Assembly (NCBI RefSeq): GCF_016862455.1
Contig: NZ_BOMZ01000048.1
Span: 97,444 to 161,443 of the forward strand
Source of the DNA: Actinoplanes utahensis
GTDB taxonomy: Bacteria > Actinomycetota > Actinomycetes > Mycobacteriales > Micromonosporaceae
Direction: 5' to 3'
Length of the DNA: 64,000 nt
A program made the position numbers and the translations under genes. Positions 48,529-56,339 of this stretch are shown one piece after another (positions within the stretch are counted from its first letter, which is position 1; each line of letters opens with the position of its first letter). Below the pieces are notes generated by a model. The model saw only the letters and a program-made list of their open reading frames with translations, was not told where the DNA came from and searched no databases.

Positions 48529-49701
48529 GTGCAAAACGGTCCCTTTCGCGTGCTGGGAACCGGACCGCGAGCGGCGGCCCGGCAAGCCGCCGTGCTCTTC
48601 GCCGTCGCCGGGCTGCTCGGGCTGCTCGGCATCCTGAACACACCCCACCTCGCCGGACGGCTACTCACCGTCACCGCGTGTGACCTCGTGCTCACCCTCG
48701 CCGGCCTGTTCCTGCCGTGGGACCGCTTCGGCGCGAACTCGCCGGCGCTGCTCGGCCTGGCCGGCTTCGCCGTCCTCGGCCTCTCCACCTGGTCCTTCGG
48801 CGGCGTCGCGGCCGGCACCGGGCCCTTCCTCGTTCTCCTGTACGCCTGGTCGGCCCTGCACTTCCGGCGATGGATCCTGGCCGCCTTCACGGTGCCGGCC
48901 ACCCTCGCCTACCTCGTGCCGCTGATCCTGACCGGCCAGCCGCCGCTCGTGGTCAGCAGCGCCGTCGTCTTCCTGCCGGCCGCCGTGTCGGTCGCGTTCC
49001 TGATCGAATCGCAAGCCCGCCACCTGCGCGACGACCGGATGCGGCTGGCCCGCATCGAGCAATGGCGGGCCGCCATGATCAGTTCGCTGGCCCACGACGT
49101 CCGGGCGCCGCTCAGCACCGTACACCTGGTCCTCGAGGATCTGCGGGAGACCGCGACCGGACAGACCGCCCGAATGCTCGACGCCGCCATGCGGCAGACC
49201 GCCCGGATCGCCCGGCTCGCCGACGGGCTCCTCGACATCCAGCGCATCGACAGCTCCGGCCAGCTGAAACTCGACAGAGCCCGGCACTCCGCCGCGGTGC
49301 TGGTCAAGGACGCCCTCTCCTATGTGCGCGAGGACGCCGACGTGAGCGCCGACATCGACCCGGACCTCACCGTCTACGTCGACAAGCAGCGCTTCGAACA
49401 GATCCTGCTCAACCTGGTGACCAACGCGCTCCGGTACGGCAAACCACCGGTGCTGGTGACGTTCCGCCGCGACGGCGCGATCGATCGCCTGGAAGTGCGC
49501 GACCACGGCGCCGGGATCCCGGAGGCCCTGCGGCCACGGCTGTTCGGGCAGTTCGCGGGGGAGGGGCCGGAGTCGGTCGGGCTCGGACTGTGGATCGTGC
49601 GGCAACTCGCGGCCGCCCACGGGGGTCAGGCGTTCGCGGAGGCCCGCGAACCCGGCGTCGCCATGGTGATCACATTCCCGGCGGCTGCTCTCTCCGGTTG
49701 A
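48529..49701 (+). CDS. Orphan sensor histidine kinase (HisKA type)
   Basis: The 390-residue protein has five to six membrane helices (about 18-155), then a HisKA domain with the phospho-accepting His in SSLAHDVRAPLSTVH. The HATPase domain carries an N box NLVTNALRYG and a G box DHGAGIPEAL with GLGLWIV. No response regulator lies next to it, so its partner is elsewhere. Start: the GTG at 48529 follows a TATGCT box by nine bases; a GTG at 48472 would add 19 residues with a weak ribosome site. The downstream bases are a degenerate repeat. Confidence 0.88.
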   Translation: MQNGPFRVLGTGPRAAARQAAVLFAVAGLLGLLGILNTPHLAGRLLTVTACDLVLTLAGLFLPWDRFGANSPALLGLAGFAVLGLSTWSFGGVAAGTGPFLVLLYAWSALHFRRWILAAFTVPATLAYLVPLILTGQPPLVVSSAVVFLPAAVSVAFLIESQARHLRDDRMRLARIEQWRAAMISSLAHDVRAPLSTVHLVLEDLRETATGQTARMLDAAMRQTARIARLADGLLDIQRIDSSGQLKLDRARHSAAVLVKDALSYVREDADVSADIDPDLTVYVDKQRFEQILLNLVTNALRYGKPPVLVTFRRDGAIDRLEVRDHGAGIPEALRPRLFGQFAGEGPESVGLGLWIVRQLAAAHGGQAFAEAREPGVAMVITFPAAALSG

Positions 49702-49777
49702 CCCCTCTCTGCTCCGGCGGCACCTCCTCAGGTTCTCTTCCGGCTGCTCCTCATCGGCTTCTCGTCCGGTGCCTTTC

Positions 49778-49870
49778 TAGCTGCCTCTCGTCGGGTGGTT
49801 TCCTCAGTTGTCTCTCGTCCGGTGGTTTTCTCGGCTGCCCCTTGTCGGGTGGCTCCTCAGTTGCCTCTTA
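49778..49870. repeat. Degenerate 27-bp repeats at convergent gene ends
   Basis: Three to four copies of a unit containing CTCGTCGGGTGGTTTCCTCAG follow one another. The last overlaps the 3' end of the minus-strand gene that stops at 49857. The copies differ at several positions. Confidence 0.6.
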
Positions 49871-51754
49871 TTCGGTAGCCGAGGCCGGTCTGCTTCACGG
49901 CGGTGAGGTCGGCAGGTGTCAGGCCGCGGCCGGTGAAACGCTCGACCGCCACCAGGCCCTTGCCGATGCGGTCACCCGGCTCTCCTTTGCCGAAGTCCAG
50001 GCCGGCGACGGCGGGCGTCACCACCGGCGGCCAGATCTCACTGCCGAACGGCTCATGGGAGGCCAGCAGCCGGCCGAACTCGGCGAAGGAGAGCCGGGTG
50101 AGGGCGTTGACGTTCCAGAACATGCTCGCCGCCCGGCCGCCTGCCGACGCCGCCTGCAGCACCTCCGGGTCCGCGCCGCGGTAGCCGTTGTCCTCGACCA
50201 CCAGGATCGCGTCGCCGGTCTCCAGGATGGTGACCCACTGCTCGTAGGTGCGGCGCAACGCCTGCTCCCGCGCGATGACCTGGGCCTGCTCAGGAAGATC
50301 CGGGTCGGCGCCGAACGCCGGCAACACCTGCCGCGCCGTCGAACCGGTGACGACCGTGACGGTCGCCGCCACCGAGAGGCTGCTGTTCTGCACCCAGCGG
50401 TAGGCGTGCTCAGGCGGCAGGTTCGGCTCGGGCTCGCCGCGCAGCCGATGACCGAGCCGGTCGGTGCGTTTCAGCACGGTCTCGGGCGCCTCCGGAGCGG
50501 CCCACATCGTCAGCCGGTAACTCTCCACGCCCTCGTCCCGGCCCCGCGCGTGCACCCGGATCCGGTAGTGGCCCGGCCACGGAGGAGTCTCCCGGAGCAG
50601 GCCCCGCTGCTCGAGCCGTCCGGGGCGGTCACCGACGCCCGGCCCTCGGCTGCCCGCCAGCTGACCTCGACGACGTCGTCCCAGCCCGGGTCCAGTGCTG
50701 GGCTCGGCTCTTCCACGGACCCGTTCTCCGAGGCCGCCTTCTCCGGTGCTTTGTTTCCTGGGTCTGGGTCTTCCGGAGAGCCCTTCTCCGCGGCCGCGTT
50801 CTCTGGGGCCGTGTTTCCCGGGTCCGGGTCTTCCGGGGAGCCTTTCTCCGGAGCCGTGTCCTTCGAGGGCGCGTCGATGATCTGCAGGTCGACCCGTGCG
50901 CTGCCGTCGGCGATTCCGGTTCGTACCACCACGCCGCCGTCGCCCACAGCGACCAGCCCGTTCCGCGAGAAGTCCGAGATGCGGGGGAACGCGCCTTCGG
51001 TGAGACCGAACTGGTGCCCGATGATCTTGAGGTGCCCCGACGAATGGCGTGGCATCAGATAGCTCTCCCGGATCTTGGTGAGCAGCGCCTCCTGGTACCC
51101 GGCCGGCAGGGGCGCCTCCTGCAGCAGGAGTGCCGCGATGCCCGTGCCCAGCCCTACGGTGGCAGCGACCGGGTCGACGACCGGCACCGGATGCGCCTGG
51201 TGGATCACGGCGCCGGCGACCGTGACGGCCAGCGCCAGATACACCGCGCCGTGCGCCGCGGCGATCGCCGGTTCGTCACCGCACACCCGCACGGCCATTA
51301 GCGGCGCGACGCCCGGATCGGCCGCGAGTTCCCGGGTCAGGGTCATGGCCCGCTCGGTCAGGCCCGGGCGCAGCCGGTCCAGCAGCCTCGGCGTCTCCGT
51401 CGCCTCGCTCTGATAGCCGCCCATCACCGACCCCCAGCCGAACCTGCCGGAGAACGCCGCCGGCAGACCTGCCACCAGTTCCGGAGCGGTGCTCCAGGCG
51501 TGCCGGGCGACCGGTCGTTCCAGCGCGCCGAGCAGGCGCTCCGCCAGCGGTTCGCCGACCGACCGCAGCGCCGCCAGGCACTCCGGCTCGCCGTTGTCCG
51601 GTTTCCGGAACCGGCGGCCGGTCAACGTCATCGGATCGGCCTCCTCCGGCGCGGCCGACCGGCCCAGATAACGCGCCGGCGCCGCCGGGATCCGCTCCGC
51701 CGGCACGGGCACGGTAGTGGCGGCGAAAGCGGCCAGTGCGGTCAGCTCGGTCAC
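49857..51754 (-). pseudogene. Frameshifted gene of unknown function, two parts
   Basis: The first part starts at the GTG at 51754 (overlapping the DUF402 stop, GTGA) and encodes an Ala/Leu-rich helical domain. A linker with duplicated EKGSPEDPDPGN blocks follows, then the start of a beta domain (DDVVEVSWRAAEG). Near 50611-50620 this frame loses sense and stops at 50510. The same domain continues in another frame (LLRETPPWPGHYRIRVHARG) and runs to 49857 with a DUF6461-like end. One inserted base would restore a single protein of about 630 residues. Either the gene is broken, the read is wrong, or frameshifting occurs. The second part could start alone at 50555. Confidence 0.6.
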
Positions 51755-52407
51755 CGGCTGCTCCGGGGCCGGTCCCAGCCCTCGGGCAGCTCGGCCGGCG
51801 GCGCCGGCCAGCCGGGGTCCGGACGGAAGTCGCACCACGTGCCGTCGAACGGGAACGCGCCGGCCTCGGCCAGCGCGATCACGTCCTTGCCGGCCTGGCG
51901 GACCCGATCCTCGTCGTCCACCCAATACGACTCCGGCATGGAGAGCCGCTCCGCGAACTCCTCCTCGTCCTTCCACTCCCAGGCCCGGTCGGCGTGGATC
52001 ACCACGTCCAGGTCCCAGTCGGACGTGTCGACACCGGCCAGGCCGGAGCCACGCCAGGCGACCGACGGGGCCTCCAGATTCGCGTACCACCTGGTGAAGC
52101 GGCCGCCGGCGGTGAAGACCCAACGGATCGAATAGTCCCGGTCACGCCAATGCCGGCACAGCAGACCCTCGTCGATCGTGTGCGGCGCCGGCGACTTCCG
52201 GGAAACGGACCACTCCGGCAGCGGAGTCTGCGGCATGGTCCGGCCGTCCGGCATCCGGAAGTGCCACCCGCGGCTCCCGGCGGGCACCCACAGCAGGACA
52301 CTGTCACCGTCGTCCTCGATCACCCGGAGCGGCACCACCAAGGCGATGTGGTCGCGTTGCCAGTGCCGGAGAAGAATCGTCTCGCCAGGCTCGAACGTGA
52401 CAGACAT
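51751..52407 (-). CDS. DUF402 family protein
   Basis: The 218-residue protein fits DUF402, a beta-barrel family that includes nucleotide phosphatases and FomD-like hydrolases. It has an N-terminal strand GETILLRHWQ, the core YANLEAPSVAWRG, and the acidic box DTSDWDLDVVIHADRAWEWKD, where the Asp/Glu cluster binds metal. A C-terminal helix is followed by a Pro/Trp-rich tail. It probably hydrolyses a nucleotide or nucleotide-activated substrate. Its stop overlaps the start of the frameshifted gene, so the two were co-translated. The gene lies opposite the kinase/regulator block. Confidence 0.85.
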   Translation of the reverse strand: MSVTFEPGETILLRHWQRDHIALVVPLRVIEDDGDSVLLWVPAGSRGWHFRMPDGRTMPQTPLPEWSVSRKSPAPHTIDEGLLCRHWRDRDYSIRWVFTAGGRFTRWYANLEAPSVAWRGSGLAGVDTSDWDLDVVIHADRAWEWKDEEEFAERLSMPESYWVDDEDRVRQAGKDVIALAEAGAFPFDGTWCDFRPDPGWPAPPAELPEGWDRPRSSR

Positions 52408-52560
52408 GCCGTGAAGATATCGGTCGGCGGCTGATCTCACGGCGCATGGAGCGTCGTGGACGAACGGCGCCTCACCGCCATCGCCTTCAGCCTCGACGGA
52501 CAAGTGCTGGCCAAGCACCCGTTGGCGGGCCTGATGGTGTTGCCGGGGCGGTGGGGCAGA

Positions 52561-53163
52561 CTAGATCCAGCCCTGCTGCCAGGCATGGTGTGCGGCGGCA
52601 TGGCGGGTGTCGGCACCCAGTTTGGTCATCGCTGCGGACAGGTAATTGCGGACCGTGCCGGGTGCCAGGTGCACCGCTGCGGCCACCTCGTTGATCGGTG
52701 CGCCGCCCCGGACGGCGGCCAGGATCTCCAGCTCACGGGCGGTGAGCGGGCAGTCGTCCTCGCTCAGGGCGCTCGCAGCGATCTCCGGATCGACGTAGCG
52801 CCTGCCGGCGTGCACGGAGCGAATGATCGCTGCGAGCCGGGTCGCCGGCGTCGTCTTGGGGACGAAACCGCCGACCCCGGCGGCCAAGGCGCGCCGCAGA
52901 ACCGCAGGACGGGCGTGCCGCGTGACCAGGATGATCGGGATCCCGAGGCGGACCCGAATCTCCGCGGCCGCCTGCAGCCCGTCGCCCGGCGGCATCTCCA
53001 GGTCCAGAACAGCGAGGTCGGGCCGAGTGTGAACGGCGGTCTGGACGGCAGCCGCACTGTCCGCAGCCTCGCCCACGACGGTCAGGTCGGTTTCCAGCCC
53101 GAGCAGGGCGGCCAGTGCTCCCCGGATCAGGTCCTCATCGTCGGCGAGCAACAGCCTGATCAT
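52561..53163 (-). CDS. Response regulator, LuxR/NarL family
   Basis: This 200-residue protein has a receiver domain (ADDEDL, phospho-acceptor Asp in VLDLEMPPGDG at about residue 53, FVPKTTP with the conserved Lys) and a LuxR helix-turn-helix (LTARELEILAAVRGG, GTVRNYLSAAMTKLGA). It is closest to DesR/LiaR-type regulators. The ATG at 53163 overlaps the kinase stop (ATGA), so the two are a pair. The palindrome at 54336-54349 in front of the divergent ABC exporter is a likely target. Confidence 0.93.
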   Translation of the reverse strand: MIRLLLADDEDLIRGALAALLGLETDLTVVGEAADSAAAVQTAVHTRPDLAVLDLEMPPGDGLQAAAEIRVRLGIPIILVTRHARPAVLRRALAAGVGGFVPKTTPATRLAAIIRSVHAGRRYVDPEIAASALSEDDCPLTARELEILAAVRGGAPINEVAAAVHLAPGTVRNYLSAAMTKLGADTRHAAAHHAWQQGWI

Positions 53164-54293
53164 CGGACGGCCGGCAGTGGCAGAGTCGCGCTGACCTCGA
53201 ACGCGTCGGTTGTCGGGGCGGTCCGCAGGCAACCACCGGCGGCGGTCAGGCGGTCGGAGAGACCAGCGAGGCCACCTGCGGGGCCGGTCGGCCCGGCGAT
53301 CGGCGCGTCGTTGACGAACCGCAGCACCACAGCGCCGGGCTCGGCAGCCAGGGAGATCTCGCACCGGCTGGCCGAACTGTGCCGCAACACATTCGTCGTG
53401 CACTCCCGAACGACGAGGCCGAGCAGTTTCTCCACCGCCGGTGGCAGGGGCGGCAGCCCGGCGGACGGCTCGATCGACGGCGTGACACCAGCCGCGGCGA
53501 GGACCCGAGCCGCATTGGTCACCTCGGTCCCTAGTGACACCGCTCGGTAGCCCTGGACGATGTCGCGGGTGTCGCCCAGAGCCTGCCGGGCCAGCGCCTG
53601 AACCTCACGCATCTGCATGGCTGCCTGGACCGGATCGGTTTCGGCGAGGCGCTCGGCCAGCTCGCTCTTGAGCGCGATGACCTGCAGGTTGTGGCCCTGG
53701 ATGTCGTGCAGTTCGGCGGCGAACCGCTGGCGCTCGCCGGTGACCGCGGCGGACCGCTCCACATGCCGAGCGTGGTCGAGTCGCTCGGCGACCTCACAGA
53801 TCCAGATCTGCGCATAGAGCGAGGCCGCGCACAGCACGGTCATGCCGCTGTCGGTCAGGGCCGCCTGAAGTGTGGCCTCACCGGCCGGCCACGACGCCGC
53901 GAAGGCCAGCCCGGCGCCGACCGGCCAGACGAGGCGGGCGGGGCGTTGGGCGCCGGCGTGGGTAGCCGCGAGCACCGCGGCCAACGGCAGAACCCATGGG
54001 AAGCCGCCGCTGCCGAGCACATGGCCGTAGGCGAGAATGCCGGTCGCGCCCGCCGCGGCCGCCACGATCACCGTTGCCGGTGGGGGAGGCCCACCGGCCA
54101 GTGGGACGGCGAAGAGGAAGCCGGCGACCGCACAGACCGGCAGCATCACGGCGAACACCACGGCGCGGGCCGGGACGTCCGGCAACTCGGTGGCGACCAG
54201 CAGCACCATGCCGGCCAGGCAACCGATCATGATCCACCAGGTGAGCCGGCGCAGCGCGGCGAGGCCGTTGGTTGGTTCGGTCGCTGCGTTCAC
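53160..54293 (-). CDS. Sensor histidine kinase, DesK type
   Basis: The 377-residue protein has five to six membrane helices (about 18-165). A HisKA_3 segment follows, with the phospho-accepting His in AAELHDIQGHNLQVIALKSE, then a compact HATPase domain with N box VVRECTTNVLRHS and glycine-rich GGLAGLSDRL. The HDxxGHxLQ box is typical of DesK/LiaS-like kinases that sense membrane state or cell-envelope drugs. Start is a GTG at 54293. It is divergent from an ABC exporter, which suggests detection of, and defence against, a membrane-active compound, though this is inference. Confidence 0.92.
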   Translation of the reverse strand: MNAATEPTNGLAALRRLTWWIMIGCLAGMVLLVATELPDVPARAVVFAVMLPVCAVAGFLFAVPLAGGPPPPATVIVAAAAGATGILAYGHVLGSGGFPWVLPLAAVLAATHAGAQRPARLVWPVGAGLAFAASWPAGEATLQAALTDSGMTVLCAASLYAQIWICEVAERLDHARHVERSAAVTGERQRFAAELHDIQGHNLQVIALKSELAERLAETDPVQAAMQMREVQALARQALGDTRDIVQGYRAVSLGTEVTNAARVLAAAGVTPSIEPSAGLPPLPPAVEKLLGLVVRECTTNVLRHSSASRCEISLAAEPGAVVLRFVNDAPIAGPTGPAGGLAGLSDRLTAAGGCLRTAPTTDAFEVSATLPLPAVR

Positions 54294-54335
54294 GCCACCA
54301 TGATGCTGGGCCGTGGTCGATGATCGGGAACATTG

Positions 54336-54349
54336 ATGACATCTGTCAT
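54336..54349. promoter_or_regulatory. Palindromic response-regulator site before the ABC exporter
   Basis: ATGACA-TC-TGTCAT is a perfect palindrome in the divergent region between the kinase gene and the ABC ATPase. Its size and TGACA half-sites suit a LuxR-type dimer. Confidence 0.55.
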
Positions 54350-54408
54350 GAAGGCCGGTGCAGATACGGCACTACGCCGCCGCGGCGGCCGGGTCAAGAC
54401 TCGATGGC

Positions 54409-55104
54409 ATGGATCCGGTTACCTGTGCGGGGCTCCGTTTCGCCTACGGCGCGTCCCCAGTGGTGTGTGAAGTGGACTTGACGGTCCGGGAGAGCGAGAT
54501 GTTCGCACTGCTCGGGACGAACGGGGCCGGCAAGACGACGGTCATGGAGCTGGTCCTGGGACACCGGCGGCCTTCCGGGGGGACGGTCCGGTTGTTCGGC
54601 CGCGACCCGTTCCGGGATCGGCGGCGTCTGGCTTCCGAGGTCGGTGTCGTGCTTCAGGACAGTGGTTGTGCCCTCGATCTGACCGTGGCCGAGACCATCC
54701 GGCTCTGGCTGCGCCTGTACCGGCGAGGAGAGGTGGCGCGGGCGGCCGCCGGGCTGCTCGCCGATGTCGACTTGGAACATCGTGCCGCGCTGCGGGTCCG
54801 CCAGCTCTCCGGTGGGGAGCGCCGGCGTCTCGATCTCGCCGTCGCCCTCTGCGGGCGGCCCCGGCTGCTACTCCTCGACGAACCGACCTCCGGTCTCGAT
54901 CCGCAGGCGCGCGAGCGCACCTGGGATCTGCTGCGTGACCGTCGGCGCGAGGGCACGACGATCGTGTTCACCACCCACTACCTCGAGGAAGCGGAGCAGA
55001 CCGCCGACCGCATCGCGATCATGGACCGTGGGCGGGTGGCGCTCACCGGTCCCGTCGACCTCGCCGCCTCGTTCCGCCGGATCATCGAGGAGAGGATCGG
55101 ATGA
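54409..55104 (+). CDS. ABC exporter ATPase
   Basis: The 231-residue protein has all ABC motifs: Walker A LLGTNGAGKTT (about 34-44), Q loop VVLQDSG, signature VRQLSGGERRR, Walker B LLLLDEPTSG and the switch His in FTTHYLEEAEQ. It belongs to the CcmA/DrrA-like branch that powers ABC-2 exporters. The permease gene overlaps its stop (ATGA). It probably exports a drug or lipid under the control of the divergent kinase and regulator. The ATG at 54409 gives the family-typical start. Confidence 0.93.
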   Translation: MDPVTCAGLRFAYGASPVVCEVDLTVRESEMFALLGTNGAGKTTVMELVLGHRRPSGGTVRLFGRDPFRDRRRLASEVGVVLQDSGCALDLTVAETIRLWLRLYRRGEVARAAAGLLADVDLEHRAALRVRQLSGGERRRLDLAVALCGRPRLLLLDEPTSGLDPQARERTWDLLRDRRREGTTIVFTTHYLEEAEQTADRIAIMDRGRVALTGPVDLAASFRRIIEERIG

Positions 55105-55826
55105 GGTCGGCGATGCTGATCGCGGGCGCGGAATTCACGCTGTTGTATCGACATCGGATGACCCTGGCCATGGGGGCGATCCTGCCTGTCGCGCTCGGAC
55201 TGTTGATTCTGTGGGCGGAGGCCGACAGCGGACGGGCGGGTTCCGGCACCGCTGCCGGTCTGGTGCTGGTCACCCTGATAACTCTGACGGCCTATGTCTC
55301 CGGCACCACGATTCTCGCCGGTCGCCGGCAACAGTCGGTCCTGCGCAGGTTGCGGACCAGTGGCGCCTCGGACACTGCGATCCTGGTCGGCAGCCTCGCG
55401 CCATCCGCGCTGCTCACCGTGGTGCAGGCGGGTTTCCTTCTGGGGCTGGTCATGGCAAGCGGCGGTTCGCTGCCGGTGGACCTCGCCCCGCTGCTGCTCG
55501 CGGTGGTGACCGGTGTCGTCGCCGGGTGTGGGCTGGCGGCGCTGACCGCGGCCTTCACCTCGGCACCCGAGCTCGCGCAGTTGACAACCACGCCGATCGG
55601 GGTGGCATTTCTGGGTGGTGCGATGTGGGTGATGCGGACTCCACCCGATGAAGTGACCTGGTCGATGCTGGCGCTGCCGGGTGGAGCCGTGACCCAACTC
55701 GCCCGGATGGCATGGCAGGTTCCCGGCGCGACCGGGCTGGTCCCGGCCGCGACCTCGCTGGTGATCACAGCAGTCCTGGCCGTCGTTGTGGCGGTCCGTG
55801 TGTTCGTCTGGGATCTACGGCGGTGA
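55101..55826 (+). CDS. ABC-2 type exporter permease
   Basis: This 241-residue protein has six transmembrane helices in the ABC-2 layout, with the coupling segment GRRQQSVLRRLRTSGA between helices 2 and 3 and the conserved LP..VTQLAR part near the end. It forms a homodimeric channel driven by the preceding ATPase. Its last codons (VFVWDLRR) lie inside the first unit of a 46-bp tandem repeat that runs on beyond the stop, so the 3' end of the gene has been copied downstream three times. Confidence 0.9.
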   Translation: MRSAMLIAGAEFTLLYRHRMTLAMGAILPVALGLLILWAEADSGRAGSGTAAGLVLVTLITLTAYVSGTTILAGRRQQSVLRRLRTSGASDTAILVGSLAPSALLTVVQAGFLLGLVMASGGSLPVDLAPLLLAVVTGVVAGCGLAALTAAFTSAPELAQLTTTPIGVAFLGGAMWVMRTPPDEVTWSMLALPGGAVTQLARMAWQVPGATGLVPAATSLVITAVLAVVVAVRVFVWDLRR

Positions 55827-55976
55827 GCGCCGCGGAGTGGCCCGTATGCGCGTCCGGAATCTACGGCGGTGAGCGCGGCGGAGTGGTCCGCGCGTTCGTC
55901 TGGGGCCTACGGCAGCGACCGTGGCGGAGTGGTCCGCGCGTTCGTCTGGGGCCTACGGCGGCGACCGCGTTGGCTG
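55794..55976. repeat. 46-bp tandem repeat made from the permease 3' end
   Basis: Units at 55794-55839 (containing the end and stop of the permease gene), 55840-55885, 55886-55931 and 55932-55976. Each carries a variant of TTCGTCTGGGATCTACGGCG. Units three and four are most alike, so the duplication went in steps. Confidence 0.9.
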
Positions 55977-56339
55977 TTGGGAGTGCGGTGGTGAGCGTTA
56001 CTGGCTATCCGGAATTGGCCGGGTCCGTGCGGGTTTCGCGGAGCGGTTTCGGGCCGGCGTCCTCGCCGTCCGCACCCGAACTCACCAATGCGCCCAGGTC
56101 GTCCTCTGGGCCACCCTCGGCGGGTCGCTCGTGCGTGATCGCGGTGGCGGCAGTTCGGGCCTTCCGCGGGATCACGGTGGTGATGTGCCGTGTGATCTTG
56201 GCTTCTACCTGGGATTCAAGGCGATGAGTGTGAGCTTCGAGGGTTCATTTCCTGTCGTACCCGGGCGATAACCTTCGGGACACTTCGGCGGTCAGGGATC
56301 GCGGTGGTGGTGTGGCTACTTCGGGTGAGGGTTGGCGAT
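55977..56339. other. Gene-free stretch before the DUF4132 gene
   Basis: A plus-strand frame (55921-56271) covers most of it, but it begins in the repeat array, has no ribosome site and reads Gly/Arg/Ser-rich without family character. I see no RNA gene or terminator. The last 20 bases hold the GAGGG that may serve the next gene. Confidence 0.5.

Noticed and set aside
52456..52560. Short frame opening VDERRLTAIAFSLDGQVLA, resembling a WD-type strand
   Set aside because: It is only about 35 codons before it runs antisense into the response regulator gene, too little to call.
55921..56271. 116-residue plus-strand frame
   Set aside because: It starts inside the 46-bp repeat array and has no ribosome site or domain.
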